Below are positions 15,897-23,464 of a DNA stretch of 39,610 nucleotides, piece by piece. How positions within the stretch are numbered: position 1 is the first letter of the stretch; each line of letters starts with the position of its first letter. Both the position numbers and the translations under genes were made by a program. Source of the DNA: Magnetospirillum sp. WYHS-4. GTDB taxonomy: Bacteria; Pseudomonadota; Alphaproteobacteria; Rhodospirillales; GLO-3. A model generated the notes under the pieces. The model saw only the letters and a list, made by a program, of their open reading frames with translations, was not told where the DNA came from and searched no databases. The DNA is taken from assembly GCA_039908345.1 (NCBI GenBank), contig JAMOBD010000023.1:1-39610 (forward strand), in the 5' to 3' direction.

Positions 15897-16895
15897 TCAT
15901 TGGCCGGTTGGTATGACAAGGCGGGCTTTTGTGAACAGGAAGCCCAGCAAGGCCCCCCAGACCAGCCAGAGCACCTCGCGGAACCGCCGCACCACGGCGA
16001 CCGCCGCCCCGAGCGTGGGCGAACCCGTCATGGCCGCCAGGATCACCAGGAAGGTCCCTTCCTGGGCGCCGATGCCGGCCGGGATGAAAAAGGCTCCGGC
16101 ACGCACCAACTGGGTTGCCGATTCGATGATCCAGGCCTCGGCCAGGGTCACCGGATGGCCCAGGAACAGCAGGGTGTAGTAGATTTCCACCGCCCCCAGG
16201 GCCCAGTTCACCCAGGCCAGGAACAGGGCGCCCGCGAAGCGGCCCTTGTATCGGGTATAGAAACGCATGAGCCGCTCGTCCATGTCGCGGACATGGTGCA
16301 GCGCGTCGTCGAATCGGCGGGCGAAGCGGAAGCCGGCCAGCCAGGTGCCGGCCAGGGAACTCGCCTGCCAGCGCTGCACGGCGTAGAACAGCCATGCCCC
16401 CAGGGCGAAGGCTCCCAGGCCCGCCGCCGCCACCCAATGGAATGCCGACCCCAGTTGCGGCGCGCCCCACATGAGGGCGAAACCGACCGCCAGGAACAGC
16501 ACCAGGGCCAGGGTGTTGATGGTCTTGGCGAGGATCAGCGACGCCGCTCCCGCCCGGTAGTCGATGCCATAATGCTTCTTCAGCAGTTCCGCCTTGACCG
16601 GCTCGCCGCCGAATCCGGCGGCCGGGATGACGGTGTTGAAGACCTCGCCCACCATCCGCACCTTCCAGGTCCGGTAAAGCCAGCGAGGCCCCAGGGACAC
16701 TTCCACCAGGGCCATCTGCCAGGTGTAGGAGTCGATCAGGAAGGCGGCGAAATAGAGAGCCAGCAGCCACAGCATGCCCCAGCCGACCTGCCAAGCCTGG
16801 TCCCAGGCCGCGGCCAGGTCCACCTGGAACAGCACCAGCCCCAGGAGACCCAGGGCGAGCAGCCAGTACAGAATCCTGGCGAGGCGAAGAACCAT
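15897..16895 (-). CDS. hpnL: HpnL-like flippase-domain membrane protein
   Basis: A 332-residue polytopic membrane protein of the AglD2/MprF-flippase fold (COG0392), closest in layout to HpnL of hopanoid loci. Seen are an N-terminal hydrophobic helix (YWLLALGLLGLVLFQVDL), LLALYFAAFLIDSYTWQMAL, the family stretch EVFNTVIPAAGFGGEPVKAELL (about 84-105), and C-terminal helices with IIESATQLVRAGAFFIPAGIGAQEG. A lipid-translocating role is inferred from the fold. Its ATG overlaps the stop of the CDP-alcohol phosphatidyltransferase gene by one base (TGATG). The last codons and part of its stop coincide with a 17-base repeat that also occurs at 15121. Confidence 0.85.
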   Translation of the reverse strand: MVLRLARILYWLLALGLLGLVLFQVDLAAAWDQAWQVGWGMLWLLALYFAAFLIDSYTWQMALVEVSLGPRWLYRTWKVRMVGEVFNTVIPAAGFGGEPVKAELLKKHYGIDYRAGAASLILAKTINTLALVLFLAVGFALMWGAPQLGSAFHWVAAAGLGAFALGAWLFYAVQRWQASSLAGTWLAGFRFARRFDDALHHVRDMDERLMRFYTRYKGRFAGALFLAWVNWALGAVEIYYTLLFLGHPVTLAEAWIIESATQLVRAGAFFIPAGIGAQEGTFLVILAAMTGSPTLGAAVAVVRRFREVLWLVWGALLGFLFTKARLVIPTGQ

Positions 16896-17575
16896 CAGAC
16901 GTGGAACTCGTTGGCGCCCTTGGCGAACTGGGCCAGCCAATAGACCTGCGAGCCGATGGCCCCGGCCGGCAACAACAGCCAAAGCCCATCCGCCAGGGCC
17001 AGGGCCAGGACGATGAAGCAGAAGTCGGCGCGGAACAGTTCGCGGAAGATGAAGACCGCCCATTCTCCGGCCGTCCGGGGGCGCCTGGATTCTTCCGGCG
17101 CTTCGTGGCCGGTCCGGGCCTCGTCGCCCTTTTGGCGCTTCTCGCGGGCCTCGACCAGGAAGCCGACCGCGTAGTTGACGGTCCCGCCGGCACAGGCGAT
17201 CCAGCCCAGCCAGAGCCACAGGTCGTTGCCCGTCACCCCCGCCCAGCCGATGCCGAGACAGGGAAAGAAGCTGGCGTGCACGATCCAGTCGACGAAACTG
17301 TCGAAGCGCCTGCCGAATTCCGAACACTGGTTCTTGGCCCGCGCCACGTCGCCGTCCGAATTGTCGAACAGGTAGCAGAGCACCATCATCACGCCGCCGA
17401 ACACCGCCCATTCCCAGGTCCCCAGGGTCAGGGCCCAGTTGCAGGCCAGCCCGAAGACCAGCGATGCGGCGGTCACCTGGTTGGCGGTGAAGGGCAGCTT
17501 CACCAGCAGGCGCGAGACGGGACGCGACAGCGGGCGGATGACGGGCAGCAGAGGGGTGGAAGTCGCCGAATTCAT
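16895..17575 (-). CDS. CDP-alcohol phosphatidyltransferase, complete active site
   Basis: A 226-residue membrane enzyme that joins a CDP-activated lipid (usually CDP-diacylglycerol) to an alcohol. The class signature D-x2-D-G-x2-A-R-x8-G-x3-D-x3-D is complete: D71, D74, G75, A78, R79, G88, D92, D96, starting DNSDGDVARAK. Hydrophobic segments flank it, and residues 140-170 form a charged cytoplasmic insert (EAREKRQKGDEARTGHE). The alcohol substrate cannot be told. The ATG at 17575 overlaps the hpnN stop by four bases (ATGA), and the stop overlaps the hpnL start, so the three are co-translated. A paralogue lies divergently at 20277. Confidence 0.9.
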   Translation of the reverse strand: MNSATSTPLLPVIRPLSRPVSRLLVKLPFTANQVTAASLVFGLACNWALTLGTWEWAVFGGVMMVLCYLFDNSDGDVARAKNQCSEFGRRFDSFVDWIVHASFFPCLGIGWAGVTGNDLWLWLGWIACAGGTVNYAVGFLVEAREKRQKGDEARTGHEAPEESRRPRTAGEWAVFIFRELFRADFCFIVLALALADGLWLLLPAGAIGSQVYWLAQFAKGANEFHV

Positions 17576-20187
17576 GGATTGCGAACCTCTTCGTTTCTTG
17601 CCTTGGCTGCCGGGCTGAGGACCATCAGGGCCGGCAGGACGAACACCGTGCACAACATGACGAGAGTGATGGCCAGCGTCAGCAGGATTCCCATGCTGGC
17701 GGTTCCCGGATGCTCGGAAGCCGCCAGGGCCCCGAAGGCGCCCACCGTCGTCAGCGTGCTGAAAAAGACGGCGCGCGGCGTGCTGGTCCCCAAAACGCCG
17801 GCGATGGAACTTTCCCGCCGTTCCCGGAGCACCAGATGGATACCCCCGGCCACGCCCATGCCGAACAGCAGCGGCAGGGCGATGATATTGGCGAAATTGA
17901 ACGGCATGCCAAGGACCACCATCGCCGCGACGGTGACCAGGGCCGCCAGGACCAGGGGCGCGAAGACCAGCAGCGTCTCGCGGAGATCGCGAAGCACCAG
18001 GGCGATCAGCATGGCGATCAGCGCCATGGACAGCAGGGCGGCCTGGCGGAAGGCGCCGACCACCGTATTGCCCGCTTCCAGGATGACCACCGGCGATCCG
18101 GTCGCCCCCGGCGCGACGGCCCGCACCGCTTCCACGAAGCGCTTCAGGGCGGCGGGATCGCGGCCGCTTTCCTTCGGCTGGACGGTGATCCGCGCCCGCC
18201 CGTCCGCAGCCACTTCCCGCGCCCGCAAGCCGGGCGGAAGATCGGCCATGACCACGGGGCCGGCCGCCAGGGCGCGGCGCAAGGCCTCCAGGCGCCCCGG
18301 CAATCCGGACAGCCACAGGCGTTCAAGTTCGGCCTCCCCGCCCGCTTCCAGGGCGCGCCGCAGCCGCGCCCCCGCCGTCTCCAGCGGCGTCCCGGCCAGA
18401 CGGTCCATCCGGCCCTTGATGTCGGCGAAGGCCTGGGCGCGTTCCTCGTCCGACGGCGGCGGCTTGCGGCCTTCGTCGGTAAGGGCCGGCAGCAGGAACA
18501 TCGCCATCGCTTCCAGCGTCTCCAGCTTCCGGTCCTGGTCGCGCGGCACGTAGTCGGAAAGGGTGCGCGCGCTCTCGACCTGGGCAAGCCCCTTCAGTTT
18601 CGCCGCGATGCCGTCCGCTTCCGCCAGATTCTTAGCCAGGACCGTGATGGAATAGGGGCCGGGATTGCCGTCTGCCATCATGTCGAACAGGGTCCGTATG
18701 GCCTCGCCGCGGGGATTCTGGAGGTTGAGCGGATCGAAATCGAAGCGCGCCCAGGGAAGGGTCAGCAGGCTCAGGAGCCCCAGGATTCCGGCCCCCCAGG
18801 CGAGGGGGCGGGCATGGCGGCAGACGAAGGCCTGCAAGGGATCGGTCTCCTCGCCCGTCGGCACCGCGTGCTGCGGGCCGAGAGGAAGGAGAGTCAGGAA
18901 GGCCGGCAGGACCGTCATGTTGGCGATCAGGGCCACGAACATGCTCGTTCCCGCGATCAGCCCCAGTTCGGCCAATCCCCGATAGTCTGTGGGCAGGAAG
19001 GAGAAGAAGGCGATGGCGGCGCTCAGGGCGCAAAGCGCCAGCGAGCCGCCGACGCTGGCGGCCGTTTCCCGCAAGGCGACGGAATGGCCATGGCCGGCAT
19101 CGATCTGTTCCCGGTAGTGAAGAACGAAGTGGTTCCCGAAGTCGTCGCTGAGGCCGATGAACAGCACCGCGAAGGCGACCGACAGCAGGTTGAACTGCCC
19201 GACCAGGAACAGGCCGATGGCGCTCGACCAGGCCAATCCGACCATCAGGCTGAACAGGGAAACCGCCACCAGCCGCGTCGACCGCAAACCGATGCGCAGC
19301 AGCACCACGACCACCAGGATCGCCAGCAGGTTGGACAGGCCGGTCCCGTCCGCCACGCTTTTCAATTCCTCCTGGGCCAAGGCGGCCGAGCCGGTAAGGC
19401 GGACCCGCAGGCCGTTCTCGGCCGTCATCCCCAGGTCGCGGGCGGTCTCGCGGATGGCGTCGATGGCATCGGACGCCGGCTGGAGGGAGCCGAAATCGAG
19501 CGCCGGCCGAACCACGAAGACGCGCCGTCGATCCTTGGCCGCAGCCTCGCCTTCCATCATGTCCCGCCAGGACAGGGGCAGGAATTCGCCCCGGTTGCGG
19601 GCCTCCGCCACTTCCGCGAGGGAATCCAGCATCCGGCCCAGTTCCAGGGGCAAATCGCCACCCCCCCCCGCGGCCTCGTCCACCGCCAAGCCAAGCAGGT
19701 GCGCCAGCCCGCGCAGGGATGGATCCTTCCACAATGCCCCCAGGAAGGGCTGGGCCGCCGCCAGGCGGTCGCCCAGGTCGGCCAGTTCCTTTTCATCCTT
19801 GTAAAGCAGGCCGTTGCGCCGGAAGAACGGATCGCCCGCCAGATCGTAGACGTCCCGGAACAGGGCCGGCTTGGCGCTGAGGGCATCGACCAGGCGAAGC
19901 GCCGCGTCGTCGGCCAGATCCGGCGTGACGCCTTCGACAGCCACCGCGATATTGTCGGAAAACTGGGGAAAGGCTTCCGACAGGGCACGGCTGTTGCGAC
20001 GGAATTCCAGATCCGGCGACAGCATGTCCGAGGTATCGGTGTTGATGCGCAAATGAGTCGCCACGTATCCGCCGGCGGCCAAAGCCGACAGAATCGCCAA
20101 CGCCGCCACCAAGGGGGCGCCCCGCCGCATGGCGTCCACCCAGGCGGCGAGGAAGCGGCGATAGCTTTCGGCAAGTCGGTCGAGCAA
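17572..20187 (-). CDS. hpnN: HpnN-type RND/MMPL lipid transporter
   Basis: An 871-residue MMPL-family RND transporter. HpnN moves hopanoids from the inner to the outer membrane. It has two halves, each with one helix, a large periplasmic domain (ATHLRINTDTSDMLSPDLEFRRN... in the first), and five further helices; DDFGNHFVLHYREQID follows a helix of the first half and LPLLFGMGVAGGIHLVLRERR the matching one of the second. Length and N-terminus fit HpnN. No ATG lies before the first helix: candidates are TTG 20187 (LLDRLAESYRRFL, chosen for family length), TTG 20253, or ATG 20130, which is too short. Core hopanoid genes (shc, hpnH) are absent here, so the cargo could be another lipid. Confidence 0.87.
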   Translation of the reverse strand: MLDRLAESYRRFLAAWVDAMRRGAPLVAALAILSALAAGGYVATHLRINTDTSDMLSPDLEFRRNSRALSEAFPQFSDNIAVAVEGVTPDLADDAALRLVDALSAKPALFRDVYDLAGDPFFRRNGLLYKDEKELADLGDRLAAAQPFLGALWKDPSLRGLAHLLGLAVDEAAGGGGDLPLELGRMLDSLAEVAEARNRGEFLPLSWRDMMEGEAAAKDRRRVFVVRPALDFGSLQPASDAIDAIRETARDLGMTAENGLRVRLTGSAALAQEELKSVADGTGLSNLLAILVVVVLLRIGLRSTRLVAVSLFSLMVGLAWSSAIGLFLVGQFNLLSVAFAVLFIGLSDDFGNHFVLHYREQIDAGHGHSVALRETAASVGGSLALCALSAAIAFFSFLPTDYRGLAELGLIAGTSMFVALIANMTVLPAFLTLLPLGPQHAVPTGEETDPLQAFVCRHARPLAWGAGILGLLSLLTLPWARFDFDPLNLQNPRGEAIRTLFDMMADGNPGPYSITVLAKNLAEADGIAAKLKGLAQVESARTLSDYVPRDQDRKLETLEAMAMFLLPALTDEGRKPPPSDEERAQAFADIKGRMDRLAGTPLETAGARLRRALEAGGEAELERLWLSGLPGRLEALRRALAAGPVVMADLPPGLRAREVAADGRARITVQPKESGRDPAALKRFVEAVRAVAPGATGSPVVILEAGNTVVGAFRQAALLSMALIAMLIALVLRDLRETLLVFAPLVLAALVTVAAMVVLGMPFNFANIIALPLLFGMGVAGGIHLVLRERRESSIAGVLGTSTPRAVFFSTLTTVGAFGALAASEHPGTASMGILLTLAITLVMLCTVFVLPALMVLSPAAKARNEEVRNP

Positions 20188-20276
20188 CGGGCGGGTTCCG
20201 TTCTTTTTCGGGGGAGAATGGCCGTTATAGCTCCCCTCCCCTTGACATCGCAAGCGCGGCCGGCCACAGCTTCGCC

Positions 20277-20903
20277 ATGACCATGCAAGGACCTCCCTGG
20301 GACCAGCGCCTCGCCAGCATCCTGGTGCGCCCGCTGGCCAAGACCCCGGTCACCCCCAACCAGGTGACCGTCTTCACCCTTCTGGTGGCCTGGGCCGGTG
20401 CCGGCCTGCTGGCCGTGGGCGATCCTTTGCTCGCCAACTGGGGCGCCGGCATCTTCGTGCTGGCCCGCTTCCTCGACCACTTCGACGGCGAACTGGCGCG
20501 CCAGACCGGGCGCAAGTCGAAGCTCGGCTATTACCTGGACTACCTGTCGGGCGCCGGCAGCTACGGCGCCCTGTTCCTGTGCATGGGCATCGGCTTTCGG
20601 GATTCCGACCTGGGAGTCTGGACCATCGTCCTGGGCGCCGCCGGCACCGTCTCGGCGGTGATCTCGATGTTCATCAACCTGGGGATAGACAAGGCCCAGG
20701 ACCTAGCCGACGGCCAGGCTTGCGGCTATCCCGGATTCCTGGGGTTCGAACTGGAGGACGGCATCTATCTGCTGGCCCCGGTGACCTGGCTGGGATTTCT
20801 CTACCCCTTCTTCGTCGCCGCCGGCATCGGCGCCACGGTCTATACCCTCTGGAGCCTCTGGACCCTGGTGCGCCTAAGGGGGCAAGCCCGTACCCGAGGC
20901 TGA
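20277..20903 (+). CDS. CDP-alcohol phosphatidyltransferase paralogue lacking the last catalytic Asp
   Basis: A 208-residue membrane protein related to the enzyme at 16895; both share a P(F)TxNQVT entry helix. The class signature is nearly complete (D67, D70, G71, A74, R75, G84, D88), but the fourth aspartate, expected at residue 92, is Gly in YYLDYLSGAG. In characterised members this Asp is thought to act as the base in catalysis, so activity may be lost or changed. The ATG at 20277 diverges from hpnN, which starts about 90 bases away, and the intergenic stretch probably holds both promoters. It may be a regulatory or substrate-binding partner of the intact enzyme. Confidence 0.85.
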   Translation: MTMQGPPWDQRLASILVRPLAKTPVTPNQVTVFTLLVAWAGAGLLAVGDPLLANWGAGIFVLARFLDHFDGELARQTGRKSKLGYYLDYLSGAGSYGALFLCMGIGFRDSDLGVWTIVLGAAGTVSAVISMFINLGIDKAQDLADGQACGYPGFLGFELEDGIYLLAPVTWLGFLYPFFVAAGIGATVYTLWSLWTLVRLRGQARTRG

Positions 20904-21136
20904 GCGGAAGACGTCCAGCGCCTGACTAAAGCGACTGTTCGCGGGCACCCAGGCAACGGTATCCCGACAGATCCATCCGATGACGTCCAGAATCACCTGA
21001 TGGTCTTCAGCAAGGTTGCGGGCCAGAATGGGTTCGTGGTGGGCAATGCGATTGCGCAGGTTGCGCAGGCGGCCGTCGGCGACACTCGGTTCAGTCCGCT
21101 CTTGACCGAAGCGACTCCCTTGAGTTAAATTAGTGA
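20874..21136 (-). pseudogene. 3' remnant of an Abi-like gene with HEPN motif
   Basis: The minus-strand frame encodes about 85 residues that look like true protein: DGRLRNLRNRIAHHEPILAR, then a stretch ending VIGWICRDTVAWVPANSRFSQAL, with a TAG at 20874. The R-N-R-I-A-H segment fits the RxxxxH motif of HEPN/Abi-like proteins, and the stretch resembles C-terminal ends of abortive-infection-like proteins. There is no start codon: the frame is closed by a TGA just upstream (about 21137), so the N-terminal two-thirds is gone. It overlaps the end of the phosphatidyltransferase gene by 30 bases. The rest of the gap up to 21195 holds only the leader of the next gene. Confidence 0.6.
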
Positions 21137-21195
21137 TGTCTAATGTTCATGACTTGATGTCCCAGTGGGCATCATTAAGACCTCAGGGGGTTATC

Positions 21196-21519
21196 ATGAA
21201 GAAACTTCTCAAGACTCTCGCGATCACCGCGGTGATCGGTGCCGCCGCGCTGTCGGCCGGCGACGCCAAGGCTTGGTGGGGCTGGGGCCCCTGGGGCGGC
21301 GGCCCCTGGAGCGGCGGTCCCTTCGACGGCAACGGCTTCGGCGATTTCAACATGAGCTTCCGCGGCTCGGGTTCCGGGTACGGCCATGGCTACGGCTATC
21401 CGTACTACGGCTATCCCTATGGCGGCTGGGGCGGCTATCCCTACTACGGCGGCCCGTGGGGCGCTCCCTATTATCCGTATGCGGCCCCGGCCGCTCCGGC
21501 GGCGCCCGAGAAGAAGTAG
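21196..21519 (+). CDS. Sulfur-globule-protein-like Gly/Tyr-rich secreted protein
   Basis: A 107-residue protein with a clean signal peptide ([26 protein letters not shown]), then [12 protein letters not shown], the segment [17 protein letters not shown], and a low-complexity tract of Gly, Tyr and Pro repeats ([20 protein letters not shown]). This is the composition and motif order of the Sgp proteins that coat sulfur globules in purple sulfur bacteria, and of related proteins in other proteobacteria. Function in this organism is not shown; other Gly/Tyr-rich envelope proteins are possible. ATG 21196 follows GGGGG at 6 bases. It stands alone with its own terminator. Confidence 0.75.
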   Translation: MKKLLKTLAITAVIGAAALSAGDAKAWWGWGPWGGGPWSGGPFDGNGFGDFNMSFRGSGSGYGHGYGYPYYGYPYGGWGGYPYYGGPWGAPYYPYAAPAAPAAPEKK

Positions 21520-21539
21520 GCATCTACCGATCGAACCGG

Positions 21540-21570
21540 AAAGGGCCCCCGTTTCCCAGGGGCCCTTTTC
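21540..21570 (+). terminator. Rho-independent terminator of the sulfur-globule-like gene
   Basis: Arms AAAGGGCCCC (21540-21549) and GGGGCCCTTT (21559-21568) pair over ten bases, followed by TTTTC and ATTTTC on the plus strand. It lies 20 bases after the stop. It could also serve the panC transcript arriving from the other side, though the T-run on that strand is short. Confidence 0.85.
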
Positions 21571-21574
21571 ATTT

Positions 21575-22411
21575 TCAGGCGGAAATGTTGTCGATCAGGC
21601 GGGCCTTGCCCAGACAGGCCGCCGCCAGGATGCGGACCGGACGGCCGACCGACGGCCCGGTCAGGGTTTCGGCGTCCCGGATGGTCACGTAATCGACCTT
21701 CCTAAACCCCGCCGCCAGCAGTTCGCCCCGCGCCCAGTCCTCCGCCTGGGTGCAGCCGCCCCCGCCCTGGATGCGTTCGGCGACGCCCTTCAGGGTCCGG
21801 TTGAGGGCCGGAGCGATGCGCCGTTCCTCGGGCGTCAGGTAGGCGTTGCGCGACGACATGGCCAGACCGTCGGGCTCGCGCAGGGTTTCCCCGCCCACCA
21901 CCTCGACCGGGATATCCAGATCGCGGACCAGGCGGCGGATCACTTGGAGTTGCTGGTAGTCCTTCTCACCGAACACGGCCACATCGGGCAAGGCCTGGAG
22001 CAGCAGCTTGGCGACCACGGTCGCCACCCCGGAGAAGAACCCGGGCCGGAACTCGCCTTCCAGCAGGTCGCCCAGGCCCGGCACCGAAATCAGGGTCACC
22101 GCCCCTTCCGGGTACATCTCGGAAACCCGGGGGACGAACATCAGGTCGGTGTCCACGCTTTCCAGCTTGGCGGCGTCCCCCGCCTCGTCGCGGGGGTAGA
22201 CCTGGAAGTCCTCGTTAGGGCCGAACTGCTTGGGATTGACGAACACCGTGGCCGCCACCTTGGTGCAGCCTTCGGCGCGCGCCCGGCGCACCAGCGACAG
22301 GTGGCCCTCGTGCAGCGCCCCCATGGTGGGCACCAGGCCGATCCGCCCCCCCTCGCGCCGCCAGGCCTGTATCTGGCCACGCAGTTCCGCCACCGTCCGC
22401 ACCACGATCAT
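21575..22411 (-). CDS. panC: Pantothenate synthetase
   Basis: PanC joins pantoate and beta-alanine using ATP to make pantothenate, the precursor of coenzyme A. The 278-residue product has the nucleotidyltransferase core: [20 protein letters not shown] with the HIGH-type motif, [14 protein letters not shown], the pantoate-binding region [29 protein letters not shown], and the KMSKS-like [12 protein letters not shown] 22411 overlaps the panB stop by four bases (ATGA). It ends just before the sulfur-globule terminator and appears to be the last gene of ccoGHIS-panBC. Confidence 0.96.
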   Translation of the reverse strand: MIVVRTVAELRGQIQAWRREGGRIGLVPTMGALHEGHLSLVRRARAEGCTKVAATVFVNPKQFGPNEDFQVYPRDEAGDAAKLESVDTDLMFVPRVSEMYPEGAVTLISVPGLGDLLEGEFRPGFFSGVATVVAKLLLQALPDVAVFGEKDYQQLQVIRRLVRDLDIPVEVVGGETLREPDGLAMSSRNAYLTPEERRIAPALNRTLKGVAERIQGGGGCTQAEDWARGELLAAGFRKVDYVTIRDAETLTGPSVGRPVRILAAACLGKARLIDNISA

Positions 22412-23286
22412 GGCTTCTTCTTCCCCTTGGGCTTGCGCGGCGCCTTGGGCTTGGGCGGCGCCTTGGTACCGAAACAATGTTCCGCCTCCGGAAAGCGCCG
22501 GGCCCGCACGTCGGCCCCATAGGCGGCGGCGGCCTGCTCGATGACCGGCCCCAGTTCCGCATAGCGCTTGACGAAGCGCGGCGTGAAGTCCTGGAACAGG
22601 CCCAGGACGTCCTCGGCGACCAGCACTTGGCCATCGCAGGCCACCGAGGCGCCGATGCCGATGGTCGGCACCGGGACCTTGAGCGTGACGGCCCTCGCCA
22701 GGCTTTCGACCACCCCCTCGATCACCAGGCTGAAGACCCCGGCCGCCGCGACGGCGCCGGCATCGGCCTGGATGCGCCGGGCTTCCTCGGGCGTGCGGCC
22801 GTGAGCGCGGAACCCGCCGGCCACGTTCACCGACTGGGGCAGCAGCCCGACATGGCCCATGACCGGAATTCCGCGTTCGACCAGGAAACGGATGGTGGGA
22901 GCCAGGGCCAGGCCGCCTTCCAGCTTGACCGCCTGGGCGCCGGTCTCGGCCAGCACGCGGGCACAGTTGCGGAAGGCCAGTTCGGGGCTTTCCTGGTAGG
23001 AGCCGAAAGGCATGTCCACCACCACGCAGGCCTTCCTCGCCCCCCGCACGACGGCGGCGCCGTGGGCGATCATCATGTCCAGGGTCACCGGCAAGGTGGA
23101 TGGCAGGCCATAGAGCACCATGCCCAGCGAATCCCCGACCAGGAGGACATCCACATGGGAATCGAGCAGGCGGGCCATGGGGGTGGTGTAGGCGGTCAGC
23201 ACCACGATAGGCTCCGCCCCCTTGCGGGCACGGAGCGCGGGAACGGTGACGCGGCCCTCGGCGGTCTTGGCGGATTGGGCGCTCAT
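22408..23286 (-). CDS. panB: 3-methyl-2-oxobutanoate hydroxymethyltransferase
   Basis: PanB transfers a hydroxymethyl group from methylene-tetrahydrofolate to 2-oxoisovalerate, giving ketopantoate. The 292-residue protein has the metal and substrate motifs [39 protein letters not shown] and TIGIGAS. The C-terminal tail is unusual: after FPEAEHCFG it adds about 20 Lys/Pro residues ([19 protein letters not shown]) not needed for catalysis. The ATG at 23286 has GGGAGG overlapping the ccoS stop, and the gap to ccoS is only 13 bases, pointing to co-transcription with the oxidase-assembly genes. Confidence 0.95.
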   Translation of the reverse strand: MSAQSAKTAEGRVTVPALRARKGAEPIVVLTAYTTPMARLLDSHVDVLLVGDSLGMVLYGLPSTLPVTLDMMIAHGAAVVRGARKACVVVDMPFGSYQESPELAFRNCARVLAETGAQAVKLEGGLALAPTIRFLVERGIPVMGHVGLLPQSVNVAGGFRAHGRTPEEARRIQADAGAVAAAGVFSLVIEGVVESLARAVTLKVPVPTIGIGASVACDGQVLVAEDVLGLFQDFTPRFVKRYAELGPVIEQAAAAYGADVRARRFPEAEHCFGTKAPPKPKAPRKPKGKKKP

Positions 23287-23299
23287 GACATGGCCTCCC

Positions 23300-23464
23300 T
23301 TAGTTTCCCGGCGGCGGCAGGGGCTTGTCGTCGTCGAACAGGATGCGGTGGGCGGACCCGTCCAGATCCTCGAACTGCCCGGACCTGAGGGCCCAGAGGA
23401 AGGCCACCAGACCCACCAACCCAAGGAATAGGGCCGCCGGAATCAGGATCAGCAGCGAGTCCAT
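23300..23464 (-). CDS. ccoS: Cbb3 oxidase maturation protein CcoS
   Basis: A 54-residue single-helix membrane protein needed to complete the cbb3 oxidase, probably for heme b or copper insertion. It reads [20 protein letters not shown], one helix, followed by the family tail [19 protein letters not shown] and [10 protein letters not shown]. Its ATG overlaps the ccoI stop by one base (TAATG). Length and tail match the CcoS family, and its place at the end of ccoGHI is standard. Confidence 0.93.
   Translation of the reverse strand: MDSLLILIPAALFLGLVGLVAFLWALRSGQFEDLDGSAHRILFDDDKPLPPPGN

Noticed and set aside
15104-15914. CRISPR-like array
   Set aside because: Only three copies of a short motif exist, two of them forming a hairpin, and spacing is irregular (about 760 bases).
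17710-20280. An 856-residue open frame on the plus strand opposite hpnN
   Set aside because: Antisense shadow of hpnN with Gln/Arg/Gly-rich composition, no domains, and no ribosome site.
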